This document shows, piece by piece, positions 1 to 7,478 of a DNA stretch of 12,067 nucleotides. Location: contig JASLMQ010000036.1 of assembly GCA_030746455.1 (NCBI GenBank), positions 1 to 12,067 of the forward strand, written 5' to 3'. How positions within the stretch are numbered: position 1 is the first letter of the stretch; each line of letters opens with the position of its first letter. Origin of the DNA: Candidatus Latescibacterota bacterium. Lineage in GTDB: Bacteria > Latescibacterota > UBA2968 > GCA-2709665. Under the pieces are notes generated by a model. It saw only the letters and a list, made by a program, of their open reading frames with translations, ran no database searches and had not been told where the DNA came from. The position numbers and the translations under genes were made by a program.

Positions 1-575
1 ACAGCAACGAGGGGGGCACGGGGAAGGTCGATCTGCGCATGTTGCGCCCGACGCCGGACGAACGGAGTCTGGAGATCCTGAGCGGTGAGGACGCGAGCAG
101 CGTGTTCGGGCAATACTACACCGCGCCCAAGCCCGACCGGCCGGAGGCGAACGGCCATCGGGTGATGATCTCACCATCCGAGCCGCGCGCCAACGATGTG
201 TTCCTCACGGTGATGCAGATGTCCGAGGAGGGGGTGCCGGAGCTGCCCGTGGACCTGGTGGAGCTTCCCGCGGCCTTCGTTCTTACGCTGGCCGATCGGG
301 CCGTGGTCCTGAGCCGGACGGGCGCACTACTGGAGCAGGGGTTCGAAGTGGAGGTGAAGGGCGAGGGGGAACGCCAGCTGCTGGTGACCGGTCTGACTCC
401 GGGGGCTTGGAGCATCAGGAGTGGGGACGGAGAGGTGGAGTACAACGCACAGGTGAAGGAGAGGCGGAACACGGCTTTCTTTGTTGTTCCTGCCGGGGCG
501 TACGCGATTCGGCCTGAAGCGATTTCCGGTGCGGCCGAGTACGAGGCTCCGGAGGATATCATGCCGACGATGTAG
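1..575 (+). CDS. Heparinase II/III-like protein, C-terminal fragment (5' partial)
   Basis: The reading frame is open from base 3 to the stop at 573-575, so the gene begins upstream of the window and only about 190 C-terminal residues are seen. The fragment looks like an all-beta domain. It contains a run reading roughly HRVMISPSEPRANDVFLTVM, which resembles the C-terminal beta-sandwich of heparinase II/III-type polysaccharide lyases, where a V-x-P-x-x-P-x-x-x-D-x-F-L-x-V-x-Q pattern is common. Those enzymes cleave uronate-containing polysaccharides by beta-elimination, but their catalytic residues would lie in the missing N-terminal part, so activity cannot be judged. No membrane segment is present in the visible part. 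The gene converges on pncA and ends 34 bp before a strong hairpin. The first internal ATG (base 39) is not taken as the start because the frame continues upstream in the same style. The coding call is solid; the family call is an inference from residual motifs. Confidence 0.6.
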   Translation, partial: SNEGGTGKVDLRMLRPTPDERSLEILSGEDASSVFGQYYTAPKPDRPEANGHRVMISPSEPRANDVFLTVMQMSEEGVPELPVDLVELPAAFVLTLADRAVVLSRTGALLEQGFEVEVKGEGERQLLVTGLTPGAWSIRSGDGEVEYNAQVKERRNTAFFVVPAGAYAIRPEAISGAAEYEAPEDIMPTM

Positions 576-608
576 GGGACGGCAGTACCAAAGTAGAGCA
601 AAAATACG

Positions 609-657
609 GGGCCCGAGCGAGGAGGAGGATCTGCGCTCGGGCCCTCTTGCGTTTCTA
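609..657. terminator. Bidirectional hairpin terminator between convergent genes
   Basis: A perfect 11-bp GC-rich inverted repeat (GGGCCCGAGCG at 609-619, complement at 634-644) encloses a 14-nt loop. On the + strand it is followed by a T-rich stretch (TCTTGCGTTTCTATT). On the minus strand the hairpin is followed by CGTATTTTGC. It lies in the 79-bp gap between the stops of two convergent genes, the typical place for a terminator shared by both strands. Confidence 0.8.
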
Positions 658-1281
658 TTCCTGGAACCGAACGTCCGCGGTCGAGCGTACGACGTCGCCG
701 TTGTAGAGGGTGGAGACCTGGCGCAGGGTCGACGCCTGGTCGAATGGCGTGAGGGCGGAGATGGCGTCGGCCGGGACCACGATGTGGAACCACCTGAGCC
801 CCGCCGAGGCCGCGGTGTGAAGCACGCAGATGTTCGAGACCGTGCCGACGATGACGAGGTGCTGCACCTTCCACGCCCGGCTGAGGTAGTGGTCCAGCGA
901 GGTGTCGTAGAAGGCGTCGTACCGGCTCTTCCTGCACACCAGCTCCTGCTCGCGTGGCCTCAGTTTATCGATGATGCCCCATCCCCAGGACCCCTCATGG
1001 ACGTGCGCGGGCCAGATCTCCCATTCCGAGTCCCCTTCGAGGTGGGTGTCCTGCGTGAAGGCGACACGGACGCCGGCCGATCTCGCGGACTCCAGGAGTT
1101 CCTGAATGCGGGGTACAGTCTCCGCTGCCGCGGGAACCACCAGGCTTCCGCCCTCACTGACGAAGTCGTTCTGCATGTCGACGATGACGAGGGCCGTGTC
1201 GGCGGGGGGAAGGTCGACGTGGTCCTGAAAGGTGATCTCCGGAACCTCGACCTCCGAGGGGGGCAGGCAGGGGAAGGTCAT
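655..1281 (-). CDS. pncA: Nicotinamidase-like isochorismatase-family hydrolase
   Basis: Predicted 208-residue cysteine hydrolase converting nicotinamide to nicotinate plus ammonia, the first step of NAD salvage by deamidation. The family triad is visible: Asp35 in VDMQNDF, Lys118 in CRKSRYDAF and Cys152 in SNICVLHTA. A metal site is suggested by Asp78 and His80 (QDTH), His93 (WPAH), and Glu86 where many PncA proteins have a His. A Glu ligand is known in the nicotinamidase of Streptococcus pneumoniae. The start at 1281 is supported by AAGGAG about 8 nt upstream; longer in-frame versions would run through a repeat element. It lies 178 bp downstream of pncB on the same strand, and PncB uses its product, which strongly favours nicotinamidase over other isochorismatase-family activities. 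No promoter was seen in the gap, so co-transcription with pncB is likely. The gene ends 11 nt before the terminator hairpin. Another amidohydrolase specificity remains possible. Confidence 0.82.
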   Translation of the reverse strand: MTFPCLPPSEVEVPEITFQDHVDLPPADTALVIVDMQNDFVSEGGSLVVPAAAETVPRIQELLESARSAGVRVAFTQDTHLEGDSEWEIWPAHVHEGSWGWGIIDKLRPREQELVCRKSRYDAFYDTSLDHYLSRAWKVQHLVIVGTVSNICVLHTAASAGLRWFHIVVPADAISALTPFDQASTLRQVSTLYNGDVVRSTADVRFQE

Positions 1282-1338
1282 GGGGTGTCTCCTTGTGTTG
1301 GTCTTCTCGGCCGCATCGCGATCGACGCGTCTGGCAAT

Positions 1339-1487
1339 CAGCGAGGGGATGAATCCCCTCGCTGGAGAGGCGTGAAGCCCCGCGGAGCGGGGCAAGGAGC
1401 CAGCCCGACGCAGGAGGGGTTCGTATTCGGAGCGCGGGGGTTCCATGCCCACCGAAGCTTCAGCGAAGGTGGGAGCCCCGCGCTCCC
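1339..1487. repeat. Block of three consecutive hairpins in the pncB-pncA gap
   Basis: Three perfect inverted repeats follow one another. The first is AGCGAGGGGAT (1340-1350) facing its complement at 1353-1363. The second is GCCCCGC (1377-1383) facing GCGGGGC (1387-1393) across a 3-nt loop. The third is GGAGCGCGGGG (1429-1439) facing its complement at 1476-1486. Inside the third, CCCACC (1448-1453) can pair with GGTGGG (1468-1473). The block fills most of the 178-bp gap and overlaps the last codons of pncB. No transposase is present. It looks like a palindromic intergenic repeat (REP/MITE-like) or a structured RNA segment of the pncBA transcript. No T tract follows any of the hairpins on the minus strand, so a plain terminator is less likely. 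Whether it is multi-copy cannot be seen from one window. Confidence 0.6.
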
Positions 1488-3043
1488 CAGTCGAGAGTCC
1501 CGGCGCTGGTCGACCGAATGAGGTCGGTCTTGAGCTTCCGGAGCCCGGTGGTGAGCGACACATGGTAGAGGTGCGGGTTGATGAGGCGCCTCACGCCCGG
1601 GTGAAGACGGTCGAGGTCGGCCTCGCGGGCCTCGCGCATCTGCTCGATCGAGGGGGACTCGCACACGAGCCGACCGTCGTCCAGGATGTCGACCAGCAGG
1701 GGCTCGACCTCCGTCAGGTCTCCCGAGGCGAGGGTTCTCCGCGTCTCAGGTCGGTCCGGATGGTGGAGCACGATGGGATCGCCCTCCGTGGGACACTCGT
1801 TGCTGAGACCCAGGAGGTCGGCCACCGCATAGCCATCCTTCCCGTAGAGGCGCCAGACACGCTTGTCACCCGGGTTCGGGACCTTCTCGGGCGAATCCGA
1901 GATCTTGACCGCCGGCGCCCACTCGCTCCCATTGTGGACCGCGACCAGCTTGTAGACGCCACCCAGAGAGGCATCACCCGCCGAGGTGATCAGGCGCGTG
2001 CCGACGCCGTAGACTAGGCGGCCGATGGTTCGGTTGGCATCCACACCCGCGCGCGGCGCCTCCTGCCGGATCTGCTCCGTGATCTGCCAGATCACGAACT
2101 CGTCGAGCTCGTTGGAGAGCACGATGATCGCGTCGGGGTAACCCGCGTCATCGAGCATCCTGGCGGCCTGGATGCTCAGGTAGGCCAGGTCGCCCGAGTC
2201 CAGACGGATGCCGAGAGGCTCGTGTCCCTTGCGGCGGAGCTCGTCGAAGACGCGGATGGCATTCGGGATGCCGCTCGCGAGCGTGTCGACGGTGTCGACC
2301 AGGAGCAGGCAGTCGTCCGGGTAGACATCGGCATAGGCGCGGAACGCGGACAGCTCGTTCTCCCCGAGGGCCATGAACACCTGGACCATGCTGTGGCCGT
2401 GGGTCCCCCTGGGCGGATACCCCAGCACGTGGGAGATGCCCGCGTTGGAGCTGAGGTCCGCGCCTCCGATGAGGGCGGCCCTGGTGCCCGCGTTGGCACC
2501 GCTGCCGTGGGCCCGACGCAGCCCGAACTCAAGGAGGGACGCGCCGTGTGCGCTCGCGCGCATCCTCGCGGCCTTGGTGGCGATGAGGATCGGGTAGTTG
2601 AGGTGGTTCAGAAGCGCGCTTTCGAGGATCTGGGCTGCAACAAGGGGGCCCTCGACGACAACGAGGGGGACATTGGGATGAACGACCCGGCCCTCGGGGA
2701 TGGCGCGGAGGCTCAGGCCCTCCATCACGTCCCGCCCGCGGAGCCAGTCCAGGAAATCGTCCTGGAAGATCGCTGACCCATCGCGTCCGGTCTGCCCGCG
2801 CAGATGCTCGATGTCCTGGTCTCGGAACCGGGCCTCGGCCATCCAGTCGAGCAGCCACTCCAGGCCCGCGTTGACGCAGTAGCCCGCTGTCTGGCCGCCG
2901 TACTCCGGATAGCGCCGGAAAAAGTGGTTGAACTGCGCCTTCTTCTCGTGCAGACCCATCCGGAAGTAGAGCTGGGCCATCGTCAGCTGGTAGTGATCCG
3001 TGAAGAGAATGCCTTCAGCGGTTTGTCGATCTGATTCCTTCAT
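1460..3043 (-). CDS. pncB: Nicotinate phosphoribosyltransferase
   Basis: Predicted 527-residue enzyme joining nicotinate to PRPP (ATP-assisted) to give nicotinate mononucleotide, the committed Preiss-Handler step of NAD synthesis. Visible family motifs are TDHYQLTM (15-22) near the N-terminus; GTHGHSMVQ (213-221), whose His217 corresponds to the autophosphorylated histidine region; RLDSGDL (280-286); GGVYKLV (361-367); and a typical C-terminal block with NPHLYHVSL (489-497). The start at 3043 is chosen because the next upstream ATG (3112) lies inside the predicted -10 box, which leaves a 5' leader of about 60 nt. The ribosome binding site is poor (only GAG directly before ATG). The protein is longer than many relatives. 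About 18 residues after KLKTDLIR look unlike the family, and the last ones are encoded by an arm of the third hairpin, so the original stop may have been lost. It pairs with the downstream pncA. Confidence 0.93.
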   Translation of the reverse strand: MKESDRQTAEGILFTDHYQLTMAQLYFRMGLHEKKAQFNHFFRRYPEYGGQTAGYCVNAGLEWLLDWMAEARFRDQDIEHLRGQTGRDGSAIFQDDFLDWLRGRDVMEGLSLRAIPEGRVVHPNVPLVVVEGPLVAAQILESALLNHLNYPILIATKAARMRASAHGASLLEFGLRRAHGSGANAGTRAALIGGADLSSNAGISHVLGYPPRGTHGHSMVQVFMALGENELSAFRAYADVYPDDCLLLVDTVDTLASGIPNAIRVFDELRRKGHEPLGIRLDSGDLAYLSIQAARMLDDAGYPDAIIVLSNELDEFVIWQITEQIRQEAPRAGVDANRTIGRLVYGVGTRLITSAGDASLGGVYKLVAVHNGSEWAPAVKISDSPEKVPNPGDKRVWRLYGKDGYAVADLLGLSNECPTEGDPIVLHHPDRPETRRTLASGDLTEVEPLLVDILDDGRLVCESPSIEQMREAREADLDRLHPGVRRLINPHLYHVSLTTGLRKLKTDLIRSTSAGTLDWGARGSHLR

Positions 3044-3110
3044 CTCTGTATTCTCGACAAGGACGACATACGGCGGTCTTCTTCTCAGGGCGTTCACCCG
3101 TTGTGCGTCC

Positions 3111-3139
3111 ATAATAACTGCCCCGAGGGCAGAAGGCAA
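3111..3139 (-). promoter_or_regulatory. Sigma70-like promoter for pncB-pncA
   Basis: On the minus strand TTGCCT (3139-3134) is followed after 17 bp by TATTAT (3116-3111), matching the consensus at 4/6 and 5/6 positions. The predicted start of transcription near 3104 gives a leader of about 60 nt before the pncB ATG at 3043. The box overlaps the upstream in-frame ATG at 3112, which argues against that ATG as the start codon. Confidence 0.6.
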
Positions 3140-3193
3140 GCTGTGCGTCGTCGAGCGACCGATGGTCAGGCCTCCCGGGTTTGCGTTCGGTGC

Positions 3194-3222
3194 TTGAGTC
3201 CGGATCGCGAGGCCACTATATT
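3194..3222 (+). promoter_or_regulatory. Sigma70-like promoter for the permease cluster
   Basis: TTGAGT (3194-3199) and TATATT (3217-3222) are separated by 17 bp, matching the consensus at 4/6 and 5/6 positions. The predicted start near 3229 leaves a leader of about 85 nt before the ATG at 3314. It is back to back with the pncB promoter; the two -35 boxes lie about 54 bp apart, close enough for a shared regulator. Confidence 0.6.
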
Positions 3223-3313
3223 GGTGCGTTGGAGGGACTCGACGCTGGTTCTGGCGGCAAAACAACGGGCGGGGGCAGTTGGTCCATGTTGTGAGGACAT
3301 CAAGAGGGAACCC

Positions 3314-4732
3314 ATGCTCTCCCATCTCATCCGCAAAGAGATTCTTGATCAGATCACCGGGCCGCGGTTCCTGATCCTGGCCGTGCTCGGGGCTGTACTG
3401 GTCTGGCTGAGCCTCTACGCGGGCTACGCCACCCATCGGGACCGTGTGGAGGAGTACCGATTGGCCCAGAAGGCCGCGGAGGAGCGCATCCGGGACCTCG
3501 ATCGGATCCAGGATTGGAACGAGTTCTTCCAGGAGGGCTACCTGGTCCACAAGCCCCCTGTGCCCTTGAGCCTGTTCGTGAGGGGACTGGATCCGACACT
3601 CGGGCGGTCCATCCCGCTGCGATCGCGCGTTCGGGATTTTCAGTGGAGCCCTGCGTCTGTCCACCCGATCCTCGGGGTTTTCCCTCGCCTCGACCTCGTC
3701 CTGGTGGTGCAGCTCGTCCTGAGTCTCTTTGTGGTTCTGCTGACCTACGACGCAGTCTGCGGCGAAAAGGAGCGAGGCACGCTCAGCCTGATCGCCTCGC
3801 ATCCGGTCCCGAAGCACCGCTTGTTGCTGAGCAAGCTGATCGGCGCCCTGGCGACCCTACTCGCGGCCTTCGGCCTCCCTCTCTTCGTGGGAATCTCGGT
3901 CGTGCTGCTGCTGCCGTTCTCGGACCTCGGCAGCGGCGACCTGTTTCGACTCGCGATGATCATCGTGGTGCTCGCGCTCTACCTGTGTGTGTTCGCCTGT
4001 GCCGGACTCCTGGCCTCCAGCTTGACGCATCGGGCTCCCACGGCCTTCGTGCTGCTGCTCGCGTTCTGGGTAGCGACGGTGATCGGGCTTCCCCGCCTGA
4101 GCCTGGTCGTTGCCAGCGGAGTCCGTCCACCCCCGTCGTCCCATCTGGCCGAGGCCGAGAAGGCGATCCTGTACAACGATCACCTGCAGAAGCGGCTCGA
4201 CATGCACGCAGTGTGGCGGCAGGAGCATCCGGGATGGCGCGACACGCCGGAGGGAAGGGACGCGCACAGTGCCTACTTCCAGTGGACCCGCGAGCACTTC
4301 GGAGAGATCCGGAGTCAGGAGAACGACCGTATCGACGAGGCCTTCAGAAACCGCCGACGGGCCTGGCTGAGCCTGGCGACGTCACTGGCCCGGCTGTCTC
4401 CCGCATTCGCCGTGAACAATGCTTCGGTCGCTCTGGCCGCCACGGGGGTCGACCGCCACCAGCGATTTTCCGACCGGGTCCGAGAGCACGGTAAGACCCA
4501 CCTCGGATGGGTCATCGACAGCAAGAACCGGGCACGTCAACAGCAGGCGAACCCCGAGACGCACGGCGAGTACCGGTGGGACATCTCGGATATGCCCCGG
4601 TTCGTCCATCCGCAGCCCGGGACGGACGCTGACGTGTCAACCTGCCTGCTCGATGTCTCCCTGCTTGCTCTCTGGGCGCTCCTTCTCTTCTCGGGGGCGT
4701 TTGTGGCGGTGCTGCGCTACGACCTGCGGTAG
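3314..4732 (+). CDS. ABC-2 family permease with large outer loop (DUF3526-type), paralogue 1
   Basis: Predicted 472-residue inner-membrane subunit of an ABC transporter. It has about six membrane segments (roughly 18-38, 125-145, 173-200, 210-236, 242-262, 445-466). A first outer loop of about 85 residues and a second of about 180 residues (268-445) face outward if the N-terminus is inside. Between segments 2 and 3 lies the cytoplasmic stretch [16 protein letters not shown]...[11 protein letters not shown] (144-174), the family's most conserved part and the likely contact with the ATPase. The second loop ends in a conserved region [21 protein letters not shown] (358-378). The start at 3314 follows AGAGGGA with 6-nt spacing, and [10 protein letters not shown] matches the N-termini of the two paralogues. 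The second permease follows 27 bp later. The substrate is unknown; no ATPase gene is in the window. Related pairs are often encoded beside an ATPase and act in export or envelope processes. Confidence 0.88.
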   Translation: MLSHLIRKEILDQITGPRFLILAVLGAVLVWLSLYAGYATHRDRVEEYRLAQKAAEERIRDLDRIQDWNEFFQEGYLVHKPPVPLSLFVRGLDPTLGRSIPLRSRVRDFQWSPASVHPILGVFPRLDLVLVVQLVLSLFVVLLTYDAVCGEKERGTLSLIASHPVPKHRLLLSKLIGALATLLAAFGLPLFVGISVVLLLPFSDLGSGDLFRLAMIIVVLALYLCVFACAGLLASSLTHRAPTAFVLLLAFWVATVIGLPRLSLVVASGVRPPPSSHLAEAEKAILYNDHLQKRLDMHAVWRQEHPGWRDTPEGRDAHSAYFQWTREHFGEIRSQENDRIDEAFRNRRRAWLSLATSLARLSPAFAVNNASVALAATGVDRHQRFSDRVREHGKTHLGWVIDSKNRARQQQANPETHGEYRWDISDMPRFVHPQPGTDADVSTCLLDVSLLALWALLLFSGAFVAVLRYDLR

Positions 4733-4759
4733 TGTGATATGTCGATTTGGGGGAATCCC

Positions 4760-6172
4760 ATGTTCGGCCGCCTGGTACGGAAGGAGTTGCTTCACCACCT
4801 GCTCGACCTGCGGTTCGTCGTCGTCTTCGGGCTCTGCGCGCTGTTGTCGGCGCTCAGTGTGTACGTGGGGACCCGCACCTGTGCCGACGCGATCAGAGAG
4901 TACAACGTGGTCTCGGAGACCAACCGGCAGGCCGCCCAGAAGTGGCTGGAAGGCGGATCGCTTAACTCCTTTTCGATAATAGGCTACCGGTGGAACCGCA
5001 GGCCGGAGGTGCTGAGTCCGGTCGTCTTCGGACTGTCGGGTACGCTTGGGCGCCAGGTCGAGGTGAAGCAAGGCCGGGCCACCGGATTCGTGGGCAGCCT
5101 GTACGAATCGGAGCCGATGCACGCGCTCTTCGGGGTGCTGGATTTCGCCTTCATCGTGAAGCTGATACTGAGCTTGGCGGCTCTGCTGTTCACATACGAC
5201 GCGGTGTGCGGCGAGAAGGAGGCCGGCACGCTCAGGCTGTACGCCTCGTTTCCTGTGCCCAGGTCTACCCTTGCTCTGGCGAAGCTCGTTGGGTCGGCCC
5301 TGTCCGTGCTGGTTCCCTTCCTTCTTGCGTTCCTGTTCGCGGCGGCGGTCCTGGCCCTGTCCCCGAAGCTGGGGTTGACGGGGGGAGACTGGATTCGCGT
5401 TGGCCTGCTGCTTGCGCTCTTCGCGTTGTACCTGGCCGTGTTCGCCTCGTTCGGTCTGTGGATATCGGCGCTGACGCACCGTAGGATTACGGCGTTTCTT
5501 GGCTTGCTGGTGCTGTGGACAACCTGGATCTTCGTCGTCCCGAACGCCGCGCTGGAGGTCGCGTTGCGCGCGATTCCCGCCCGCAGCGTCTACGACCTGG
5601 AGGCCCACGGCCAGGGAGCGAGACGGGAGGCGCGCGAGGGCAAAGCCGCCGCAATCGACGACTTCCGCCGGGCCAATCCCGATCCCGATTGGCAGTCGCT
5701 CACCGAGGTCGAGCGACTGCAGATCTGGGAGGCACGGCAGCCGGTCTACCAGGAGATCGAGGCCAGGTGGGACACCCATTTCCAGAGGCGGCTGGCAAGC
5801 CTTCGGGCCGAGCTCCGGAACGGGCTTCGCGCCCAGCAACGGCTGGCGACCGCGCTCTCGGCCGCTTCTCCGCTGGGCGCGGTCAGCTTCGTGTCGATGG
5901 ACCTGGCCCGGACGGGGTTCGTGCAGCAACAGCGCCTGGAAGATGCCTTGAACACGCATCTGACTTACCTGTCGGAGTTCGTACTGGAGAAGCAATACAC
6001 GTCCCGGGAGGAGCGGGCGATCACCGACTATGCCTGGTTCACGTACAGGGACACGGAGCCCCTCGTAGCCTGTCTCTCCCGCAGTGCGCTCTACATCCTC
6101 AATCTGGCGCTGCTGGCGATCCTGGGGTTTGCAGGGGCGTATGTGACGATGGTGAGGTATGATGTGAGATAG
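4760..6172 (+). CDS. ABC-2 family permease (DUF3526-type), paralogue 2
   Basis: Predicted 470-residue membrane protein, clearly paralogous to the permease just upstream. Membrane segments lie near 19-36, 126-146, 172-200, 212-238, 244-262 and 438-465. The signature [16 protein letters not shown] (145-160) with PVPRSTLALAKL follows segment 2. The outer loop between segments 5 and 6 (about 265-437) is rich in charged residues at 280-365, suggesting long helices, and then carries LSAASPLGAVSFVSMDLARTG (366-386), the counterpart of the SPAxA region in the paralogues. The ATG at 4760 is preferred over the one at 4739 because GGGGGAA precedes it and because MFGRLVRKEL aligns with the N-termini of the other two permeases; the earlier ATG would add 7 residues (MSIWGNP). 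The 27-bp gap suggests co-transcription and perhaps a heterodimeric membrane unit with paralogue 1. The substrate is unknown. Confidence 0.88.
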   Translation: MFGRLVRKELLHHLLDLRFVVVFGLCALLSALSVYVGTRTCADAIREYNVVSETNRQAAQKWLEGGSLNSFSIIGYRWNRRPEVLSPVVFGLSGTLGRQVEVKQGRATGFVGSLYESEPMHALFGVLDFAFIVKLILSLAALLFTYDAVCGEKEAGTLRLYASFPVPRSTLALAKLVGSALSVLVPFLLAFLFAAAVLALSPKLGLTGGDWIRVGLLLALFALYLAVFASFGLWISALTHRRITAFLGLLVLWTTWIFVVPNAALEVALRAIPARSVYDLEAHGQGARREAREGKAAAIDDFRRANPDPDWQSLTEVERLQIWEARQPVYQEIEARWDTHFQRRLASLRAELRNGLRAQQRLATALSAASPLGAVSFVSMDLARTGFVQQQRLEDALNTHLTYLSEFVLEKQYTSREERAITDYAWFTYRDTEPLVACLSRSALYILNLALLAILGFAGAYVTMVRYDVR

Positions 6173-6204
6173 GGGGGGCAAACGGGAAAGGCGGAGCGTG
6201 CGCG

Positions 6205-7089
6205 ATGGCGGACACGACTGGCGCTGACGAGGCCAAAGATCCCATCGTGATGGAGCTGTGGCCGGGGGAGGTGCCCGGTGACGAGGGGATCGAGGGTGAG
6301 GAGAACGTGCGAATCCACGACTCCCGGTTCCCGGGGATTGGGAAGACGCGACTGATCACCAATGTGACGCGGCCCTCGATCAAGGTGTGTCTGCCTCCTC
6401 GAGACGCGAACACGGGCACGGCGATGGTGATCTGTCCGGGGGGCGGCTACCACGATCTGTTCTGGGACCTGGAGGGAGAGGAGGTCGCTGCGTGGCTGGT
6501 GGCCCAGGGCATCGCGGGTGTCATCCTGAAGTACAGGTGTCCTCGTCGGCCGGGTGATGCTGTCGGAGTGCCACCCCCTGGGCCGCAGCTGGACGCGCAA
6601 CGCGCGATCAGCACGGTACGATCCAGGGCGGGTGAGTGGGGGATCGATCCGGGCCGGATCGGGATCGGCGGCTTCTCGGCGGGCGGGCACCTAGCGCTGG
6701 CGACGGCCATCGGATTCCCCGAGCGGAAGTACGATCCGATCGACGAGATCGATGAGGCGAGCTGTCGACCGGATTTCGCGGTGCCATGCTATTCGGGCTA
6801 CCTTAGGCGGAAGGAGGCCGACGCGGTTTCGGAGGGAATCCGCATTCCGCCCGATACGCCGTCGGTGTTCCTGGCCCACGCAAGCGACGACAGCGAATCG
6901 GAGGTCGCGCACAGCGTTATCGCCTACCTGGCCCTGCACCGGGCAGGGGTCCCGACGGAGCTGCACGTGTTCGCGACCGGGGAGCATGATTTCGGCGTCC
7001 GCCAGAACCACGGGCTTCCCGCCAGCTGGCCCCATCTGATGCTCAGGTGGCTGCGAAGCCTGGGGCTGCTTTCGAATCCGGGAGGCTGA
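6205..7089 (+). CDS. Alpha/beta hydrolase, acetyl-xylan esterase-like
   Basis: Predicted 294-residue serine esterase. The oxyanion motif CPGGGY (77-82) is followed by the nucleophile elbow GFSAGGH with Ser158, then an acid residue in HASDD (Asp228 or Asp229) and His261 in GEHDFG, which completes the Ser-Asp-His triad. The order and spacing fit the esterase/lipase group that includes bacterial acetyl-xylan and feruloyl esterases. The substrate is probably a short acyl ester on a sugar or polysaccharide, but this is inference. No signal peptide or membrane segment is visible, so it is probably cytoplasmic. The start at 6205 follows GCGGAGC. It begins 32 bp after the second permease and on the same strand, so it may be the last gene of that operon. 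No strong terminator follows; a 6-bp inverted repeat spans the stop codon. Confidence 0.85.
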   Translation: MADTTGADEAKDPIVMELWPGEVPGDEGIEGEENVRIHDSRFPGIGKTRLITNVTRPSIKVCLPPRDANTGTAMVICPGGGYHDLFWDLEGEEVAAWLVAQGIAGVILKYRCPRRPGDAVGVPPPGPQLDAQRAISTVRSRAGEWGIDPGRIGIGGFSAGGHLALATAIGFPERKYDPIDEIDEASCRPDFAVPCYSGYLRRKEADAVSEGIRIPPDTPSVFLAHASDDSESEVAHSVIAYLALHRAGVPTELHVFATGEHDFGVRQNHGLPASWPHLMLRWLRSLGLLSNPGG

Positions 7090-7175
7090 CTTCACCAGAG
7101 TCAGGTCTGAGAGGCAGGCGCTCTTTAGCGATTCTGCTACCAGTGATGGATCAAGAGGCCAGCGGGAGAATGGAC

Positions 7176-7210
7176 TTGACTTAGTTCTGGACTTAGTCTA
7201 TATTAGACTA
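7176..7210 (+). promoter_or_regulatory. Toxin-antitoxin promoter with overlapping operator
   Basis: TTGACT (7176-7181) and TATATT (7199-7204) with a 17-bp spacer form one of the best sigma70-like promoters in the window, about 25 bp before the antitoxin ATG. The -10 box sits in a perfect inverted repeat, TAGTCTA-TAT-TAGACTA (7194-7210). GACTTAGT is directly repeated at 7178-7185 and 7190-7197. Antitoxins of the Phd/YefM group usually repress their own promoter by binding palindromes of this kind, so this is the likely autoregulatory operator. Confidence 0.75.
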
Positions 7211-7229
7211 TGAGAGGAGGGAATTTAGC

Positions 7230-7478
7230 ATGGTCCAGGTCAACATCCATGAGGCGAAGACTCACTTCTCGAAGCTGATCAAGAGGGTGATCAACGGTGA
7301 GGAAGTGGTGATCGCGCGGTCTGGGAAGCCAGTTGCCCGGCTCGGGCCTATCGACCACGAGCGAAAGCGGCCTCGGATGCCCGGGAGCGCGAAGGGACTC
7401 GTCCGGATCGGCGCCGATTTCGATGCCCCGCTACCGAAGGAGCTCACGCAGGCGTTCGTGGGAGATCCCGAGTCTTGA
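7230..7478 (+). CDS. Phd/YefM-family antitoxin
   Basis: Predicted 82-residue antitoxin of a type II toxin-antitoxin pair. The N-terminal half carries the family pattern: VNIHEAKTHFSKLIKRV (4-20), then a GEEVVIARSGKPVARLGP stretch (23-40), the DNA-binding and dimerisation fold of Phd/YefM proteins. The C-terminal half (about 45-82) is rich in Pro and charged residues and would be the disordered segment that wraps and blocks the toxin. The start at 7230 is supported by a strong GAGGAGGGA site 7 nt upstream. Its stop overlaps the toxin start by 4 nt, so the two are translationally coupled with the antitoxin first. It is expected to repress its own promoter through the palindrome at 7194-7210. 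Confidence 0.92.
   Translation: MVQVNIHEAKTHFSKLIKRVINGEEVVIARSGKPVARLGPIDHERKRPRMPGSAKGLVRIGADFDAPLPKELTQAFVGDPES

Noticed and set aside
481..1521. Long + strand open frame of 346 codons across pncA
   Set aside because: It is antisense to pncA, whose catalytic motifs are complete; it has no domain and crosses the terminator hairpin.
1338..1664. Minus-strand 108-codon frame over the end of pncB and the hairpin block
   Set aside because: Its translation is Pro/Arg-rich shadow of pncB plus repeat sequence, with no ribosome binding site.
3101..3313. N-terminal extension of the first permease
   Set aside because: The extension crosses both promoters and has no domain, whereas the ATG at 3314 has a good binding site and matches the paralogues' N-termini.
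3044..3817. Upstream extension of the pncB frame (over 250 extra residues)
   Set aside because: It runs through the divergent promoter region and antisense to the first permease; family proteins start near TDHYQLTM.
4637..6181. Minus-strand 514-codon frame antisense to the second permease
   Set aside because: Low-complexity Arg/Gln-rich translation in the shadow of a gene with clear membrane segments and motifs.
7086..7104. 6-bp inverted repeat (CTGACT/AGTCAG) at the esterase stop as a terminator
   Set aside because: The stem is short, not GC-rich, and has no following T tract.
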